Shown: piece by piece, positions 50,578-60,143 of the stretch
How positions within the stretch are numbered: position 1 is the first letter of the stretch
Layout of the letters: every line of letters starts with the position of its first letter
From: CAYMZZ01 sp044463125
GTDB lineage: Bacteria > Bacteroidota > Bacteroidia > Chitinophagales > Chitinophagaceae
Length of the DNA: 64,000 nt
Direction of reading: 5' to 3'
Assembly (NCBI GenBank): GCA_044463125.1
Contig: JBIQMS010000027.1
Location: 3,580-67,579, forward strand
Translations under genes and position numbers: made by a program
The notes under the pieces: model-generated
The model's input: the letters and a program-made list of their open reading frames with translations, nothing else
Databases searched by the model: none
Told to the model about the DNA's origin: nothing

Positions 50578-51861
50578 CTATTCTTTAGCTGATGGCAGCT
50601 TTTTTACCTTTGGTGCTGCGTCAAAAGGTTCATAGTCGAGGGGAAGCATATCAGCCATTTTATCGCCCCATGCCCAATACGACATGGCAAATACATTTTG
50701 CGGCGGGTAATAACTTCCATCAGGATAAATAACAACGGTAGCCGGCTCCACCAACCAGATGCAACTGTGCTGAAAATAAGGATTGCGCCTTTCGTGATGA
50801 TACTGTAAATAGGCCGGATCTTCCAGTTCATTTCGATAACTGATACAGATATAATTGGGAAAGTAAACTTCCTTATGGGTAGCAGTCCGGGTATAAAGAA
50901 TGCTGTCGGCAGTCAGCAGATCTTTTCCATAATGCTCGATATAATCTTTTTGACGGAGAATTGATTCATAATACCGGGACGAATCTGCCTTACTGCTATC
51001 ACGGTTATCGCCCGGGTTCATTTCTACGACTACATTCCCGGCATTTGAACTTTTGAAGTATCGGGTCTTATAGAGTTCCCTTACCCTTTCCTTTTCCAGG
51101 TTGGGCTCCCGCCACATCCGTTTTACATGAAATCCTTCTTCCTGGATAGAGTCCACATAAAACGATCGCCAGAAATGCATCATGCTTCCATAATAAGCCT
51201 GATCACGCTCCCGTTGCCAGCGTTTACGCACTTCCTTCTTTCCCCCGTCCATATCCTCAAATAATACATAGCCTGCATAGCGGGACGTATTCTCTTTAAA
51301 CCTGACTTCGAAATCTTCCAGTTGATACTGGATACGATATCCTAATGCACGATTTTCAATCTCGAGTGGCTCATCGCAATATGCAATTACCCGGTTACTT
51401 CTTTTAAAATAGCGAAACCGTATCGCTTCCTTATTCTTTATACGGCATTGTGCTGCGTTGGGTGTAGCTCCCAGGAAATAGTCGGTAAAGGTGAGCCCCC
51501 ATTTATCCCAGCCCTCTTCTACGGAAGGCTCCACTGTCACGTTTTCCAGTTCGCGTATTTTCACCTGCATTTCCACCCGCAGTTTTAAGGGAAGCTGGTT
51601 TGCATCGAAAGAGTACACACTTATTTCATAACCGATGGAAGAAATGACCAGATCATATTTACCCGGAGGAATATTCCTTAATTCAAAATTGCCTTCTTTA
51701 TCCGATGCAGTTCCGCGGGAAGTATTACTGATAAATACGCTGCTTCCTGCAATGGGCTCGCCATTATCCGCTCTTACTACCTTCCCGGTAATATGGGATT
51801 GTGGATGTGCTTTAATACAAATGGCGAGGGCCACAAACAAAATTGCCGGTATGCGTATCAT
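50578..51861 (-). CDS. Exported protein with carboxypeptidase-regulatory-like domain
   Basis: A 427-residue protein with signal peptide MIRIPAILFVALAICIKAHPQ. An N-terminal Ig-like domain of residues 22-105 (ITGKVVRADNGEPIAGSSVFISNTSRGTASDKEGNFEL, then GKYDLVISSIGYE) is the CarboxypepD_reg-like fold found in Bacteroidota outer-membrane proteins. The remaining 320 residues are rich in aromatic and charged residues, with no barrel or catalytic motif I recognise. The start codon lies inside a 12-bp hairpin that may also terminate lysC transcription. Confidence 0.82.
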   Translation of the reverse strand: MIRIPAILFVALAICIKAHPQSHITGKVVRADNGEPIAGSSVFISNTSRGTASDKEGNFELRNIPPGKYDLVISSIGYEISVYSFDANQLPLKLRVEMQVKIRELENVTVEPSVEEGWDKWGLTFTDYFLGATPNAAQCRIKNKEAIRFRYFKRSNRVIAYCDEPLEIENRALGYRIQYQLEDFEVRFKENTSRYAGYVLFEDMDGGKKEVRKRWQRERDQAYYGSMMHFWRSFYVDSIQEEGFHVKRMWREPNLEKERVRELYKTRYFKSSNAGNVVVEMNPGDNRDSSKADSSRYYESILRQKDYIEHYGKDLLTADSILYTRTATHKEVYFPNYICISYRNELEDPAYLQYHHERRNPYFQHSCIWLVEPATVVIYPDGSYYPPQNVFAMSYWAWGDKMADMLPLDYEPFDAAPKVKKLPSAKE

Positions 51862-51870
51862 ACCGGCAAT
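51842..51870 (-). terminator. 12-bp hairpin overlapping a start codon (lysC terminator or translational lock)
   Basis: The plus-strand arms ATTGCCGGTATG (51842-51853) and CATACCGGCAAT (51859-51870) are exact complements with a 5-nt loop. On the minus strand the stem includes the ATG at 51861 and is followed by TTTGTTTGTGG. It lies 46-74 nt past the lysC stop, so it could end lysC transcription and/or hide the next gene's start codon. Confidence 0.6.
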
Positions 51871-51915
51871 ATAAGATAACCATGCACAGCTTCTGTGCCA
51901 TTAACATTTTTTAAC

Positions 51916-53238
51916 CTAGTCCAGGCCAAACATCCCCTTGTTCAACTGCTGAAGAATTTGCGTTTTGTATTCCGCAGCAATCAGTAAAGAAATATTGTGC
52001 GGGCTACCCCCATACGACACCATGCGAACCGGAATGTTCATAATAGACCCGAACAGCTTCTTGATGATGGCGGAGGTTTGGGATATTTCGTTACCGACCA
52101 CGGAAATGATCACGTGGTTATGATCAACCTCCAGGGTACCGAATGGTTCCAGTTCCTTCAGTATCTCGCTCAGGTATTGGGGATTATCGATCGTTACCGA
52201 TACGGCCACTTCCGAAGTGGTAATCATGTCGATTGGCGTCCGGTATTTTTCAAATACTTCGAAGATCTTGCGCAGGAAACCGTAGGCCAGCAACATGCGG
52301 CTACTCTTGATGCGGATGGCGATGATATTATCTTTGGCCGCTACGGCTTTCACACCCACGCTGCCCGCCTTTTCCGTAATCAGGGTTCCTTTGGCTTCGG
52401 GCTGCATGGTATTGAGCAGCTTCACGGGGATCTTGTATTGCTGCGCGGGCCAGATGGATGCCGGGTGCAGGATCTTGGCGCCAAAATAAGCCAGCTCGGC
52501 CGCCTCATCGAAACTGAGTTGCTCGATGGGAACCGTCTTCTTCACCACACGGGGGTCGTTGTTGTGCATGCCATCTATATCCGTCCAGATTTCGCAAACC
52601 GATGCGGAAATAGCGGCGGCGATCAGCGAAGCCGAATAATCGCTTCCTCCTCGTTTCAGGTTGTCCACTTCGCCACGGGCATTGCGGCAGATATAGCCCT
52701 GGGTCACAAACAATTTCTTATCGGCATGCTGTTGCAGCAACTGCCCGAGCTTGCCGCGGATGCTGCTGATCTGGGGCTCGTCGTTATTGTCGATCGACAT
52801 AAACTCCAGGGCGGGCAATAAAGCGTGGCCAATGCCTTGCTCTTCGAGGTAGCAGCAAAACAGGCGGGTGCTCAGGAGCTCACCCTGTGCCAGGATGTCT
52901 TTACTCAGCGCTTCACTGAAGGATATTTTCAGGATGATCTGGAGGAATTCGAAATGTTCGGCAACGATGGCTTTGGCCTTTTCCAGGGAAGCAGGCTTTT
53001 TCACCAATTCACTAACGAACTGTTGGTAGTGTGCTTCGAGTTTATCGATGCAGGCCTTCGCGGCTTCGCGATCACCACGCGCAATACAGTCGCCAATTTC
53101 CACCAGGGCATTGGTGGTACCGGAGAGTGCCGATAAGACCACGATGGCAGGTTCTTCCTGACGGGTTACCAGCGAAACGATATGGTGCATCCTTTCCGGC
53201 CTGCCCACGCTGGTACCTCCAAACTTCATTACTTTCAT
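51916..53238 (-). CDS. lysC: Aspartate kinase
   Basis: A 440-residue monofunctional aspartokinase, the first step to lysine, threonine, methionine and diaminopimelate. The N-terminal kinase motif is MKVMKFGGTSVG, with RGGSDYSASLIAAAI and EIWTDIDGMHNNDPRVV. The C-terminal 150 residues contain two ACT-like regulatory segments (MITTSEVAVSVTID and HVIISVVGNEISQTSAII), so feedback regulation is expected. No homoserine dehydrogenase is fused. Confidence 0.95.
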   Translation of the reverse strand: MKVMKFGGTSVGRPERMHHIVSLVTRQEEPAIVVLSALSGTTNALVEIGDCIARGDREAAKACIDKLEAHYQQFVSELVKKPASLEKAKAIVAEHFEFLQIILKISFSEALSKDILAQGELLSTRLFCCYLEEQGIGHALLPALEFMSIDNNDEPQISSIRGKLGQLLQQHADKKLFVTQGYICRNARGEVDNLKRGGSDYSASLIAAAISASVCEIWTDIDGMHNNDPRVVKKTVPIEQLSFDEAAELAYFGAKILHPASIWPAQQYKIPVKLLNTMQPEAKGTLITEKAGSVGVKAVAAKDNIIAIRIKSSRMLLAYGFLRKIFEVFEKYRTPIDMITTSEVAVSVTIDNPQYLSEILKELEPFGTLEVDHNHVIISVVGNEISQTSAIIKKLFGSIMNIPVRMVSYGGSPHNISLLIAAEYKTQILQQLNKGMFGLD

Positions 53239-53288
53239 GCTTGATGCTCCTTCCCGAATTTTGGGGTTAATGAATAAGAAATCGGGCG

Positions 53289-53296
53289 CAAAGATA
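53289..53296 (-). promoter_or_regulatory. Candidate -7 box for lysC
   Basis: TATCTTTG on the minus strand matches TAnnTTTG exactly, 51 nt upstream of the start codon. No clear -33 box. Confidence 0.42.
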
Positions 53297-53361
53297 GGAA
53301 GGAAAGCGGATCAGATAACGCAGGTTAAATTTTGGTAGATACGGCCAATCGACAAGACCCC

Positions 53362-54291
53362 TTATTCATATTCAAATAAGTGCGTCTCCACCCAGCCCGG
53401 CACATTATAGTATTCAAAGCGCACTCGGGTTGGCAAAGAATCTTCGTGAGCCTCAACAATTGAAATCATGTTTTCCCCTGAAAGTCCGTCCCTGTCATTC
53501 CAAATCTCAGCAGCAAATTTTGGGAATTCCCAACCAAAAGGCAGGTACGCGTCAGACTCCACAAACGGATAGTCAGGCATGAGACCGTATAGTGGATTCC
53601 TGAAATCGGAAAACGTGACTTTAAAATAGTAATCGAAACTTGATGGAAACCCCGGAACCCATTCCTCATAGTTTTGCTCAAATACATTCGAATTATTTTG
53701 CAGAATGCTGATGGTACCGGTCGTTTCTTCTGTGTTTATAACCGTACCATTATCATCAAGTGTGGTCCACTTTCTGCTCACTTGAATCAAACCGTTATTT
53801 ACATGGGTAAACCTTCTGGTTTTCACTTGTTCTAATGGCATAAGAGGCCAAATAAACATATTCGTTCCGTGCAAAATGGATGAGTCATACGTAACTAATC
53901 CCTGGTTATAAAAAATAAAAATGCTGTCAATGGATGGGTCACTCCAGTTTTCAAATGAAGAATCTGTCACCAGATAGGGATATTTATCCGCACCCTGATA
54001 AAAAAGACTCACCCTCACATAGAAAGAATCTGTTTGGGACTTTAGCTCCATAGTTTTTAGTCGTCCCAGATCATCTTACTTATAATGAAAGATGTCAACA
54101 GTATCCCAACCGCCGATATCCTCCAGCACATAGACAGCCTTTAATTTCTTACCCGATGGATCGGGAACGGGAGGCGGACTTTCCTCCAATATCTCCTCCA
54201 CTTCCCGCTGGCAGGAAACAAAAAAAACGATAGAAAAAGAAATACCAAAGAGGAAAAGTAAATTGCGGATAAGGGTTGTTAACATCTTCAA
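53362..54291 (-). pseudogene. Lipoprotein gene interrupted by one in-frame TAA
   Basis: The first 71 codons (54291-54076) encode a lipoprotein signal (lipobox FVSC) and ..LEDIGGWDTVDIFHYK, then TAA at 54078-54076. In the same frame, with no other stop, the sequence goes on DDLGRLKTMELKSQTDSFYV for another 237 codons to 53362. HYK-[stop]-DDLGRL strongly suggests an original Y-DDLGRL, as in Bacteroidota lipoproteins with YDDxGRL repeats, so a single change of TAT or TAC to TAA would explain it. The downstream half alone (ATG 54051) has no signal peptide. Function unknown. Confidence 0.8.
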
Positions 54292-54376
54292 GCCATGTGG
54301 TTTACAACAAACATAGGAAAAATAAAAGAGATGCTTTCCCGGATTAACCGAAAAATAATGGCATGTACCTTGTGAG

Positions 54377-55471
54377 CTAGATGGCTGCGGGAAAGTGCAG
54401 TTTGAATCGGACTGCGAGGCCCTCGAGGTCTTTCACGACAACAGGCAGTAAAGGAATGCCATCGCGGAGCCGCTCTACCTGCATTTCTCTTTCCGGATCG
54501 CCGGGCACCAATACTCTTTCATGGCCAGGCAAAGGCTTTGCCCCGCGAAAGCCACGGATCCAATGATCCATAGCGGCTTTGTATTCATCGGCAGGGCGGA
54601 ATGCATCGATACGCATGGCACCGAGAAAATGGCCAATTCCTTTGCCGGGTTGCTGAGCTGGCATGGGCACGTAAGCGGGAAACGGTGGTACCCAGGGTGC
54701 ATAGTTGGCGCCGCTCAGCAGGGCGCTGAACATATCCACCACGGCGCCCAGGGCATAACCCTTATGGCTGCCATGGTCGCGGTCGCCCCCTAATGGCAGT
54801 AGCGCGCCACCGGTTTTGAGAATATGCGGATCATTACTTGGCCGGCCCTCGCTATCCTGTACCCAGCCATCGGGTGTGGGCTGGCTTTTTCTTTGCAAAA
54901 TTTCCAATTTGCCATTGGCTGCTGTGGTGGTGGCCAGGTCGGCCACAAAGGGTGGCTCCTCTCCTGCCGGCGATACCACACAAATGGGATTGGTGCCCAA
55001 CATACGATCAATGGAAAAAGTAGGCGCTACCAGTGGGCTGGCATTGGTCATGGCCATACCGAGCATATCTTTTTCCAGGGCCATCATGGCATGTACCGCC
55101 GCTATGCCGAAATGATTACTGTTGCGTACCGATACCCAGCCCGTGCCTACCTGCTCCGCTTTGGCAATAGCTATTTCCATCGCCTTTCGTGCCACTACCA
55201 GCCCAAGGCCACTATCGCCATCCACTACGGCTGTTGAAGGGGTTTCGTGTACAACAGTAATATCCGGATCGGCTTTTACCCTGCCAGCTTCCCAAAGGCG
55301 CACGTAGCCGCTCAAGCGCGCAACGCCATGCGAATCCACGCCGCGCAAATCAGCCGCCAGCAGGCTCTCTGCAGCAAGACTTGCATGTTGCGAAGAACAA
55401 CCTATACTTTCGAATACTTTTCTGGTGAACTCCAGCAAATGGGAATAAGCGTAGGAAGGGCTATCAGCCAT
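54377..55471 (-). CDS. Ldh-family (malate/L-lactate/sulfolactate) dehydrogenase
   Basis: A 364-residue NAD(P)-dependent oxidoreductase of the type II malate/L-lactate dehydrogenase family, unrelated in fold to classical LDH. Motifs include AAESLLAADLRGVDSHGVARLSGYV, VDGDSGLGLVVARKAM, the catalytic histidine segment VRNSNHFGIAAVHA and GTNPICVVSPAGEEPPFVADLATT. HGSHKGYALGAVVDMFSALLSGA follows. The substrate cannot be told from sequence alone. Confidence 0.93.
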   Translation of the reverse strand: MADSPSYAYSHLLEFTRKVFESIGCSSQHASLAAESLLAADLRGVDSHGVARLSGYVRLWEAGRVKADPDITVVHETPSTAVVDGDSGLGLVVARKAMEIAIAKAEQVGTGWVSVRNSNHFGIAAVHAMMALEKDMLGMAMTNASPLVAPTFSIDRMLGTNPICVVSPAGEEPPFVADLATTTAANGKLEILQRKSQPTPDGWVQDSEGRPSNDPHILKTGGALLPLGGDRDHGSHKGYALGAVVDMFSALLSGANYAPWVPPFPAYVPMPAQQPGKGIGHFLGAMRIDAFRPADEYKAAMDHWIRGFRGAKPLPGHERVLVPGDPEREMQVERLRDGIPLLPVVVKDLEGLAVRFKLHFPAAI

Positions 55472-55533
55472 ACGGTATCAAAGCAAGGGCGAGGTTGAAG
55501 GCCCCGCCCCGGGTTTTATGAAATATGGAGGCT

Positions 55534-55959
55534 TTAGAAAGGCAAATCATCTGCCGGTGCATTCAAATCCGCAGCCGCCACCGTCTGGTTGCCCGACTGG
55601 GCCGACGAACCCTGATTATAAGTTCCCGGCTGCGCGCCATCCTTCCTGCTACCCAACAATTGCACTTCACGTACACGAATGGTAATGGAGGCGCCAGTGC
55701 TGCCATCATTCCGCTGATATACGCGGATATCCGGCTGGCCCTCTACATAAACCTGAGTACCTTTTGTAAGATAAGGAGCCACCGCTGTACGGTCGGTCCA
55801 ATAGGCGCATTCTACCCAGGTAGTCCGCTCCTGTTGCACACCCTGACTGTCCTTAAAGCGCTCACTATGCGCCACGGAAAAGTTAATCACTGATTTCCCA
55901 TTCACCGTGTTCACCTGGCAGTCTTTACCCAGGTGACCGATTACTTGCAACTTGATCAT
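55534..55959 (-). CDS. ssb: Single-stranded DNA-binding protein
   Basis: A 141-residue OB-fold protein: MIKLQVIGHLGKDCQVNTVNGKSVINFSVAHSE, WVECAYW and GTQVYVEGQPDIRVYQ. A Gly/Gln/Ser-rich linker leads to the acidic C-terminal tip PADDLPF, which binds partner repair and replication proteins. The tip shows the protein is complete. It may be one of several SSB paralogues, since it is not next to rpsF/rpsR. Confidence 0.95.
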   Translation of the reverse strand: MIKLQVIGHLGKDCQVNTVNGKSVINFSVAHSERFKDSQGVQQERTTWVECAYWTDRTAVAPYLTKGTQVYVEGQPDIRVYQRNDGSTGASITIRVREVQLLGSRKDGAQPGTYNQGSSAQSGNQTVAAADLNAPADDLPF

Positions 55960-56253
55960 ATTTCACCGTTTTTGAATTACCAAATAAAGCGGCAAGTTAG
56001 CATTATTCTCCTCCCCGGGATACACCAAACAGGAACCTTTTACAATAAGCCGGATCAGTGTGAATAACTTGTGCTAACCCACCGCCACTCAACCTTAGGA
56101 CTGCAAGATAAATCAGTCAACCAGCCCATTCCAAGGGATAATCACCAGAAAAAAGGGGAATATTCCCAAATGATCCGGTGAAAAATGGAATCAACATGGT
56201 ATTAAAACGATAATCAAAAACAAAAGCCCTACCCCTTACTTCCTATAGCACAT
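55960..56253. other. Intergenic region upstream of ssb
   Basis: About 290 nt with no gene, no heptad array and no clear Bacteroidota promoter match. I see nothing else in it. Confidence 0.5.
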
Positions 56254-56287
56254 AAAAAAAGAGACGCCCGAAGGCGTCTCTTTTTTA
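56254..56287 (-). terminator. Intrinsic terminator after the M14 peptidase gene
   Basis: GAGACGCC (56261-56268) and GGCGTCTC (56273-56280) with a CGAA tetraloop, and A/T runs of at least six on both sides. Confidence 0.9.
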
Positions 56288-56303
56288 TTTAGAAAAAATC
56301 ATA

Positions 56304-58856
56304 TCATTCCCTGCCACTGGCACTATCGATAGTGCGACCGAAGAAGATGGCATTCATCATCAACCGTGTACCTCCCAGCCAGAAAGCACGGAAGTTGGGA
56401 TTGTCGGCAATATTGATCACACGGCCTCCGCCTACTGTATTCACCAGCACGGCGGCGGTGTTGGCCAAAGCATCCGCATTCTCCCGGCTCACCCATCCGC
56501 TTTGCAGGGGCTTATCGCCATAATAAAAGGGAACGCCATAAGGATTCTTGCCCATTTCCATAAATACACGATTGCCTTTAAACATACTCACCGTGGGTCG
56601 GCGATATCCGTAAGCTAAAGGATGCGTGCGATCAATTTTCGCTTCAAAAATAGCCCCGCGCAATTGCTGCGCACCGGCCACTTCCGAACGGTCAACATAG
56701 CGCGCCGTTTCGGGATCGGCTTCCGGCGTTTTGGCACGCTTAAAGCTTACAGTCGAAATGCCTTCGCGCGCCGCCCAACTCACGGCATCTTCCAACAAAA
56801 TCAACGTACCTCCACCCTGCACCCAGGATTTGAGCTTTTCCTTATTCAATTCCCCATAGCTGCCACTCACCAGGATAATAGTATTGTACCGATCGAGATT
56901 GGTCCGGTTAAAGGTGCCCGGCTCCAGGTGTGTTGCGGGTATGTCCATGCGCTGATCCAACAGGTGCCATACTTCACCGGCATCAAGGGCACTTACGCCG
57001 GGACCCGTTACCATGGCCACGCTGGGTTGACGCAATACCTGGAAGCGACTGCTACCCAGGTCGCTGCCACTGAGCACCGCGCCTGATGAAACCGCATATA
57101 CATCAATGCCATTCTTGCCCGCCAAATCACTCACAACCTGGTAAAGCTGATCTGCCGTGATCGACTGCATCTTCACCGGAATCTGAATAGTGCCATAGTC
57201 AAACTGCATGCGCTTGCCATTGATGTCCATCGCAAAGGGATTGCTGGCCACCTTGGCCACAATGCCTGATTGCTGTAAAGCATGCAGCATACGCGGCGCA
57301 TAAAACTCATCCCAGTTGAAAAGATAACTGTACTGACTCTTGCCGCCTACAACAACACCCTTTTTCCATTCGGCTTTCTGTACGCGCTCACCACGGTCGG
57401 CCGACTTACTCAATGCATAGGGCAGGTCGAAAGCGAGCGGAATGGTCCAGGCCGTAATGTCATAGAAAAGACTGTCTTTGTAGTTCAGGGTCTTTTCAAA
57501 GATGCCCCTGATCAAACGGCTCTGCGGCTGCTGCAAAGGCACCACGTAGGAATTCGCGCTCGCAAAGTTCTGACCTTCCGCACTCATATTTCCTTTCAGT
57601 TTATACACTTCAATCTGATGGCGCAGCAGCATTTCTACCAAAAGCTGTGTACGGGCGGCATCGTGCGGGTCACCAAAAACATAAGAGCCCGCATTGGCGG
57701 ATTCTTTGGCTGCCGCCTGGTAAAACTCGCGTTGCCATTCCAGAAATTCACGGCGAAGGGCATTGGCTCCTTCCAGTGTGGAAAGTGCCGTTACAAACTG
57801 GTTGCGTATGGTAAAGGGAAACGACAACAGTCCATTCGCAGTTTCCTGCAAATGGCCGCGACTACTGGCCTGTTCAAACAGGATACCGATCGCGCCATTT
57901 ACATCCGGATAGGTGGAGCCTTTTCCATAATAGAAATCATCATAATTCTCCCGCGTAAAATAAAGCGAACCAATTCGGTCCAGAAACTTCGCATGAAATT
58001 CACCCAACTTACCCGTCAATTCCTGGTTCTTATCGGGCGTAAGCGGGTTCACCCTTGAGGGAACGCCGGGCTGAAAAAAGAAAGTGGCATTGCTACCCTG
58101 CTCGTGATGATCGGTGAGGATATTGGGCTTCCATTTATGAAACCACTCGAGGCGGTTCTGACTTTCGCGGTGTACAGCCGGCAGCCAGTCGCGGTTCAGA
58201 TCAAACCAATAGTGATTATACCGTCCGCCCGGCCATACTTCATTGTATTCGCGGCTGGCCGGATCGCTCACCAGGTTCTTGCTTTTGTGCTGGTTTACCC
58301 AGGTTGAAAAGCGCTGCAGTCCGTCGGGGTTGAAAGATGGATCGAAAAGAATAACGGTGTTGTTGAGCAGGTCATCAATCTGCCGCCCCTGCGCAGCTGC
58401 CAGGTAATAAGCCGTAACTAAGGATGCGTTGGCGCCGCTGGCTTCATTTCCATGTATGCTGTGCCCGATATACACCACAATCGGCATTTTGGAAATATCG
58501 AGTTTACCCGATTGCGAAGGATCCGTGAGCTTTATATGCTCCTGGCGGATCTGTTCCAGCTTTTGATGGTTGGCCGGAGAAGTGATGATCAGCAGCACCT
58601 GGGGCCTCTTCTCATACGTAAAGCCCATGGTCTCTAATTTGATTCTCTCGGGCGCCGCTTTGGCCACGGCATGCATATAGTTGACCAGCCGGTCGTGGGT
58701 AATATGGTATTCCCCCACTTCATGATGCACAATGTCTTTGGGTTTGAGAATCGCAGGATTGTACTGCACCGAATCGGGCAGGAAATAATTCAGGTCCTGC
58801 GCCATAGCGCCCGTGGCGCAAAGCCATAGGCAGGCGAATAGGAGCTTTTTTCTCAT
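56304..58856 (-). CDS. M14-family zinc carboxypeptidase, exported
   Basis: An 850-residue protein. A signal peptide (MRKKLLFACLWLCATGAMAQ) is followed by an M14 catalytic domain. Zinc ligands are the His and Glu of YIGHSIHGNEASGAN and the His in LTDHHEQGSNATFF, and the catalytic Glu is probably that in GILFEQASSRG. Residues about 560-830 hold a second alpha/beta region (IILVSGSYGELNKEKLKSWVQGGGTLILLED) resembling a class I glutamine-amidotransferase-like fold, common in large Bacteroidota M14 proteins. It is a periplasmic peptidase of unknown substrate. Confidence 0.93.
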   Translation of the reverse strand: MRKKLLFACLWLCATGAMAQDLNYFLPDSVQYNPAILKPKDIVHHEVGEYHITHDRLVNYMHAVAKAAPERIKLETMGFTYEKRPQVLLIITSPANHQKLEQIRQEHIKLTDPSQSGKLDISKMPIVVYIGHSIHGNEASGANASLVTAYYLAAAQGRQIDDLLNNTVILFDPSFNPDGLQRFSTWVNQHKSKNLVSDPASREYNEVWPGGRYNHYWFDLNRDWLPAVHRESQNRLEWFHKWKPNILTDHHEQGSNATFFFQPGVPSRVNPLTPDKNQELTGKLGEFHAKFLDRIGSLYFTRENYDDFYYGKGSTYPDVNGAIGILFEQASSRGHLQETANGLLSFPFTIRNQFVTALSTLEGANALRREFLEWQREFYQAAAKESANAGSYVFGDPHDAARTQLLVEMLLRHQIEVYKLKGNMSAEGQNFASANSYVVPLQQPQSRLIRGIFEKTLNYKDSLFYDITAWTIPLAFDLPYALSKSADRGERVQKAEWKKGVVVGGKSQYSYLFNWDEFYAPRMLHALQQSGIVAKVASNPFAMDINGKRMQFDYGTIQIPVKMQSITADQLYQVVSDLAGKNGIDVYAVSSGAVLSGSDLGSSRFQVLRQPSVAMVTGPGVSALDAGEVWHLLDQRMDIPATHLEPGTFNRTNLDRYNTIILVSGSYGELNKEKLKSWVQGGGTLILLEDAVSWAAREGISTVSFKRAKTPEADPETARYVDRSEVAGAQQLRGAIFEAKIDRTHPLAYGYRRPTVSMFKGNRVFMEMGKNPYGVPFYYGDKPLQSGWVSRENADALANTAAVLVNTVGGGRVINIADNPNFRAFWLGGTRLMMNAIFFGRTIDSASGRE

Positions 58857-59004
58857 GTCAGAGCTTTGTTTGGATTGTTTTTAGAAGAAAAAAAAGAAAG
58901 GTTGGAAGATAGGAATTTTTGTGTAATGCCTTCATTATCTGCTACACAGAATGGAGGAACGGTAATGGATCCTCCACCCTGATCATGCGTATAAACTTTC
59001 TCTG

Positions 59005-59012
59005 TACCTTTG
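59005..59012 (+). promoter_or_regulatory. Candidate -7 box for mnmA
   Basis: TACCTTTG is an exact TAnnTTTG match 40 nt upstream of the ATG. The -33 box is not evident. Confidence 0.45.
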
Positions 59013-59051
59013 CCCATTGTTTTGTCCCGAAGCGGGAAAAAAGGAGAATTT

Positions 59052-60143
59052 ATGAGTAGAAAAGGAAAAGTGTTGGTGGCCATGAGCGGCGGTATTGATA
59101 GTACCGTTACCGCCCTGATGCTCAACGACCAGGGATACGAAGTGGTGGGCATCACCATGAAAACCTGGGACTATAGCAGCAGCGGTGGTGGCAAAAAAGA
59201 AACGGGATGCTGTAATGTAGACAGCTTTAACGACGCGCGCCAGGCGGCGGTGGAGCATGGCTTCCCCCATTATATCCTCGACATACGCGAGGAGTTTGGG
59301 GATTTTGTGATTAACAATTTTGTGGATGAATACCTGGCAGGCCGTACGCCCAACCCCTGTGTTCTTTGCAATACGCATATCAAGTGGAGGGCACTGCTGA
59401 AAAGAGCCGATGCCCTGGGTTGCGACTATATCGCAACGGGGCACTATGCCAAAGTGCACCAACACGATAACGGCCGATACTATATCAGCAAAGCGGTAGA
59501 CCATACCAAGGACCAGAGCTATGTGCTATGGGGGTTGCAACAGGACCTGCTGAGCCGCACCCTGCTGCCCCTGGGTCCTTATCGCAAAACGGAGATCCGC
59601 CAGATGGCATACGATTATGGCTATCCGGCGCTCGCCACCAAAAGTGAGAGCTACGAAATCTGCTTTGTACCGGATAATGATTACCGTGGCTTCCTCAAAC
59701 GCCGGGTTGATGGACTGGAAGAAAAAGTGGCGGGTGGTATGTTTATCGACAAAGACGGCAAGGTGCTGGGCCAACATAAGGGTTATCCTTTTTATACCAT
59801 TGGGCAGCGCAAGGGTCTGGATATAGCCCTGGGGCGACCGGTATTTGTAACCCATATCGACCCCGACAACAATACCGTTACGCTGGGAGAGGAAACCGAT
59901 TTGAATCGCAGCGAAATGCGAGTAGGCAAACTCAACCTGCTGAAATACGATACAATTACGCCGGGCATGGAAGCCACAACCAAGATCCGTTATAAAGACG
60001 CGGGTACCCTTTCAAACCTCTATCCCGAAAAAGGAGAAGTGAAAGTGAGCTTCTATGAGCAGGCCAAGGGTATAGCACCGGGACAAAGTGCAGTGTTTTA
60101 TGAAGCGGATGATGTGATTGGGGGAGGAATTATTTTACGTTAA
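59052..60143 (+). CDS. mnmA: tRNA-specific 2-thiouridylase MnmA
   Basis: A 363-residue enzyme that thiolates U34 of tRNA-Lys, -Glu and -Gln with sulfur ultimately from a cysteine desulfurase. The PP-loop is VAMSGGIDSTV, the first catalytic cysteine is in TPNPCVLCNTHIKW and the second in SYEICFVPDNDYRGFL. The start at 59052 gives MSRKGKVLVAMSGG and is preceded by AAGGAG (59041-59046), a Shine-Dalgarno sequence unusual for this genome. The stop TAA is the end of the first unit of a 13-unit heptad array. Confidence 0.96.
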   Translation: MSRKGKVLVAMSGGIDSTVTALMLNDQGYEVVGITMKTWDYSSSGGGKKETGCCNVDSFNDARQAAVEHGFPHYILDIREEFGDFVINNFVDEYLAGRTPNPCVLCNTHIKWRALLKRADALGCDYIATGHYAKVHQHDNGRYYISKAVDHTKDQSYVLWGLQQDLLSRTLLPLGPYRKTEIRQMAYDYGYPALATKSESYEICFVPDNDYRGFLKRRVDGLEEKVAGGMFIDKDGKVLGQHKGYPFYTIGQRKGLDIALGRPVFVTHIDPDNNTVTLGEETDLNRSEMRVGKLNLLKYDTITPGMEATTKIRYKDAGTLSNLYPEKGEVKVSFYEQAKGIAPGQSAVFYEADDVIGGGIILR

